From positions 1 through 37,030 of the forward strand of contig JAURYI010000009.1 in assembly GCA_030654015.1 (NCBI GenBank): a DNA stretch of 37,030 nucleotides, in the 5' to 3' direction. Positions 35,745 to 37,030 of this stretch are shown here, piece after piece. The notes under the pieces are model-generated. The model saw only the letters and a list, made by a program, of their open reading frames with translations, did no database searches and was not told where the DNA came from. The position numbers and the translations under genes were made by a program. The stretch is from Methylococcales bacterium (GTDB taxonomy: Bacteria > Pseudomonadota > Gammaproteobacteria > Methylococcales > Methylomonadaceae). Position 1 is the first letter of the stretch; each line of letters opens with the position of its first letter.

Positions 35745-35775
35745 TTGTCAAGCTATTGTACAAGTGTTGTGATAT
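35745..35775 (+). promoter_or_regulatory. Possible MerR-type promoter of the MerR-B12 gene
   Basis: TTGTCA (35745-35750) and TGATAT (35770-35775) are 19 bases apart, the long spacer typical of MerR-controlled promoters. The spacer contains the palindrome TTGTACAA. It lies 35 bases before the regulator gene, so autoregulation is likely. The remaining part of the 253-base space (35558-35810) shows no gene. Confidence 0.4.
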
Positions 35776-35810
35776 AGTAAACAAATTGTCTTTAATTAAG
35801 AAGTAAGCAA

Positions 35811-36758
35811 ATGGATGACTATAATAAAAACTCTGCACAATATTTGATTGGTACGGTTTCTAAACGGTCTGGAGTTAAGTCTGATTTAGTCAGGGCGTGG
35901 GAACGTCGCTATCAGGCAGTAACGCCCACGCGCACCGAGGGTGGACATCGCGTTTATACCGATCAGGATATTGCTCGCCTTAAATTACTGAATCAAGCAA
36001 CCAGTCATGGACACAGTATCAGTCAGATTGCCCAGTTTTCACTGGATGAATTGAAGCGATTGTTACAGCAGGAGGAAACACAAAACTACGCGCCTATCAG
36101 CCTGACGGGTGATAAACAATTTTTGGCAGAGGATTATATTGAGAAATGCTATGCCGCTGTGTTGGCATTTGATGCCAGAGCGTTGGAATCGCATTTTGAA
36201 AATGCCATTGTTGAATTGCAATCACAAGCCTTTATTGAAGATTTACTCACGCCTTTATTAGCGCGCATTGGCGAACGATGGAAAAAAGGCGAACTCCGAC
36301 CGATTCATGAACACATGACTTCATCGGTTATTCGCTCACTCACTTATATTTTACGCAATAACAGCCCTTGCCCTGCTCATGCGCCCCGCATGGTGGTTAG
36401 TACGCCGATAGGTCAGCTGCATGAATTAGGAGCGTTACTCGCTGCCATTATGGCTGAACTTAATGGTTGGCAGGTGACGTATCTAGGAGCTAATTTAGCC
36501 GCCGAAGAAATTGCCGCCGCCGTTAAGTTTACCCACGCAAAAGCAGTGACTATCAGTATCAGTTTTAATACAGACGATCATGTTGTCCCCAAGGAAATGA
36601 GACGTTTAAGAAAATTGGTCGGTACGGGGGTGGCAATCATTGTCGGCGGCAGGTCTGCTGCTTATTATGAAGCGGTATTTGAAGAGGTGGGGGTGTTAAA
36701 AATTGAAAGTTACGCGCATTTCAGGGTTATTCTTGACCAGCTGGCGGGAGCTGTTTAG
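35811..36758 (+). CDS. MerR-type regulator with B12-binding domain (CarH/LitR type)
   Basis: 315 residues. The MerR helix-turn-helix is at about 11-80 (YLIGTVSKRSGVKSDLVRAWERRY, EGGHRVYTDQDIARL). A four-helix bundle (about 105-185) carries the photoreceptor motif W-x9-EH (Trp157, Glu167, His168). The Rossmann-type cobalamin domain follows, with QLHELG (202-207, candidate axial His204), YLGANLAAEEI and VGGRSA. In CarH, adenosylcobalamin drives binding to DNA and light releases it, switching on carotenoid or photolyase genes. I infer a light- or B12-sensing repressor. No carotenoid or photolyase gene is in the window. Confidence 0.9.
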   Translation: MDDYNKNSAQYLIGTVSKRSGVKSDLVRAWERRYQAVTPTRTEGGHRVYTDQDIARLKLLNQATSHGHSISQIAQFSLDELKRLLQQEETQNYAPISLTGDKQFLAEDYIEKCYAAVLAFDARALESHFENAIVELQSQAFIEDLLTPLLARIGERWKKGELRPIHEHMTSSVIRSLTYILRNNSPCPAHAPRMVVSTPIGQLHELGALLAAIMAELNGWQVTYLGANLAAEEIAAAVKFTHAKAVTISISFNTDDHVVPKEMRRLRKLVGTGVAIIVGGRSAAYYEAVFEEVGVLKIESYAHFRVILDQLAGAV

Positions 36759-36768
36759 GCAGGATGAC

Positions 36769-36800
36769 TGAGTTGGCGCAACTCATATCACGCCAACTCA
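36769..36800. terminator. Hairpin between convergent genes
   Basis: TGAGTTGGCG (36769-36778) pairs perfectly with CGCCAACTCA (36791-36800) around a 12-base loop. It lies 11 bases after the MerR-B12 gene and before the stop of the opposing gene. It probably ends transcription, although the following DNA is only moderately T-rich. Confidence 0.55.
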
Positions 36801-36831
36801 ACTCATTTACTTTAGTTCGCTATGCTCATGC

Positions 36832-37030
36832 TTACCACTGTCTGTTACGACGACGTTTTTTGATTTTCTTAACGGGAGTTTCAGGGGTAGGCACTACTAC
36901 AGGCGCAGGTACTACAGGCGCAGGTACTACGGGTGTAGGAGCAGGTACTACGGGTGTAGGAGCAGGTACTACGGGTGTAGGAGCAGGTACTACGGGTGTA
37001 GGAGCAGGTACTACGGGTGTAGGAGCAGGT
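36832..37030 (-). CDS. C-terminal part of a Pro/Val/Ala-repeat protein (start outside window)
   Basis: The open minus-strand frame enters from the right edge and stops at 36832-36834. It reads repeated PAPTPVV units, then PAPVV units, then VPTPETPVKKIKKRRRNRQW. Such Pro-rich spacers with a strongly basic end occur in envelope or nucleic-acid-binding proteins, but the function cannot be judged without the missing part. The reading frame is inferred from the absence of stops and from the coherent tail. Confidence 0.7.
   Translation of the reverse strand, partial: PAPTPVVPAPTPVVPAPTPVVPAPTPVVPAPTPVVPAPVVPAPVVVPTPETPVKKIKKRRRNRQW
36895..37030. repeat. Tandem repeat array: two 15-base and five 21-base units
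   Basis: Units of 15 bases (TACTACAGGCGCAGG) lie at 36895-36909 and 36910-36924. Five identical 21-base units begin at 36925, 36946, 36967, 36988 and 37009, and the array runs out of the window. Units are in frame with the minus-strand gene, so copy-number change keeps the frame. It is coding, not CRISPR. Confidence 0.9.

Noticed and set aside
36895-37030. Regular repeats resembling a CRISPR array
   Set aside because: Units are directly adjacent without unique spacers and code for a Pro-rich peptide.

Overview
The window is chromosomal DNA from a gammaproteobacterium. The supporting evidence is a gammaproteobacterial-length GyrB of 804 residues, the asmA-mutY-yggX order, rsmJ, msrP/msrQ, an LplT-like transporter and an encoded-CCA tRNA-Asp. 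Many short inverted repeats, a Uma2 protein, a RelE-type toxin and moderate AT-richness would fit a filamentous sulfur oxidiser or a methanotroph, but that placement is only a guess.

The centre of the window is a replication origin. Eight perfect DnaA boxes, near-matches and an AT-rich stretch lie at 21885-22140, directly in front of dnaN. Three perfect parS sites flank the accessory genes between dnaN and gyrB. Genes left of the origin run mostly leftward (parE, yggX, mutY, asmA, peroxiredoxin) and genes right of it mostly rightward, as expected for two diverging forks. The usual neighbours are missing: a sigma-54 activator sits where dnaA is normally found, and recF is replaced by a Uma2 protein, a MITE-like element, a DUF1643 protein and a toxin-antitoxin pair.

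Layout. 1-965: end of an unknown gene and a membrane-anchored NodB deacetylase. 1033-1219: a decayed zinc-finger (anti-sigma-like) gene. 1253-6306: msrP and msrQ, separated by an AT-rich A-PCP-TE synthetase gene, then an unknown exported protein. 6394-8793: Lon-like protease. 8927-10585: small membrane protein, NlpE-like protein, YgjP-type metallopeptidase. 10885-13246: PAS/degenerate GGDEF/EAL protein plus bacteriohemerythrin. 13282-19175: leftward parE, small gene, yggX, mutY, asmA. 19275-21774: small membrane protein, 2-Cys peroxiredoxin and a divergent sigma-54 activator. 21885-27948: oriC, dnaN, accessory genes, parS, gyrB. 28028-31642: small gene, lplT-like gene, an unknown gene and amt with a predicted sigma-54/NtrC promoter. 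31836-32540: TetR regulator and tRNA-Asp. 32653-35103: a tight five-gene cluster (CDGSH protein, CYTH, TPR, rsmJ, Rieske ferredoxin). 35118-35557: a dinB gene broken by an internal deletion. 35811-36758: a MerR-B12 regulator of the CarH/LitR light-sensor type. 36832-end: the end of a protein with PAPTPVV repeats.

The points most worth following up are the origin without dnaA or recF, the synthetase inserted between msrP and msrQ, the paired sigma-54 signals at amt and the peroxiredoxin, the MITE with target duplication, and the two decayed genes. No CRISPR array, rRNA or full insertion sequence was seen.
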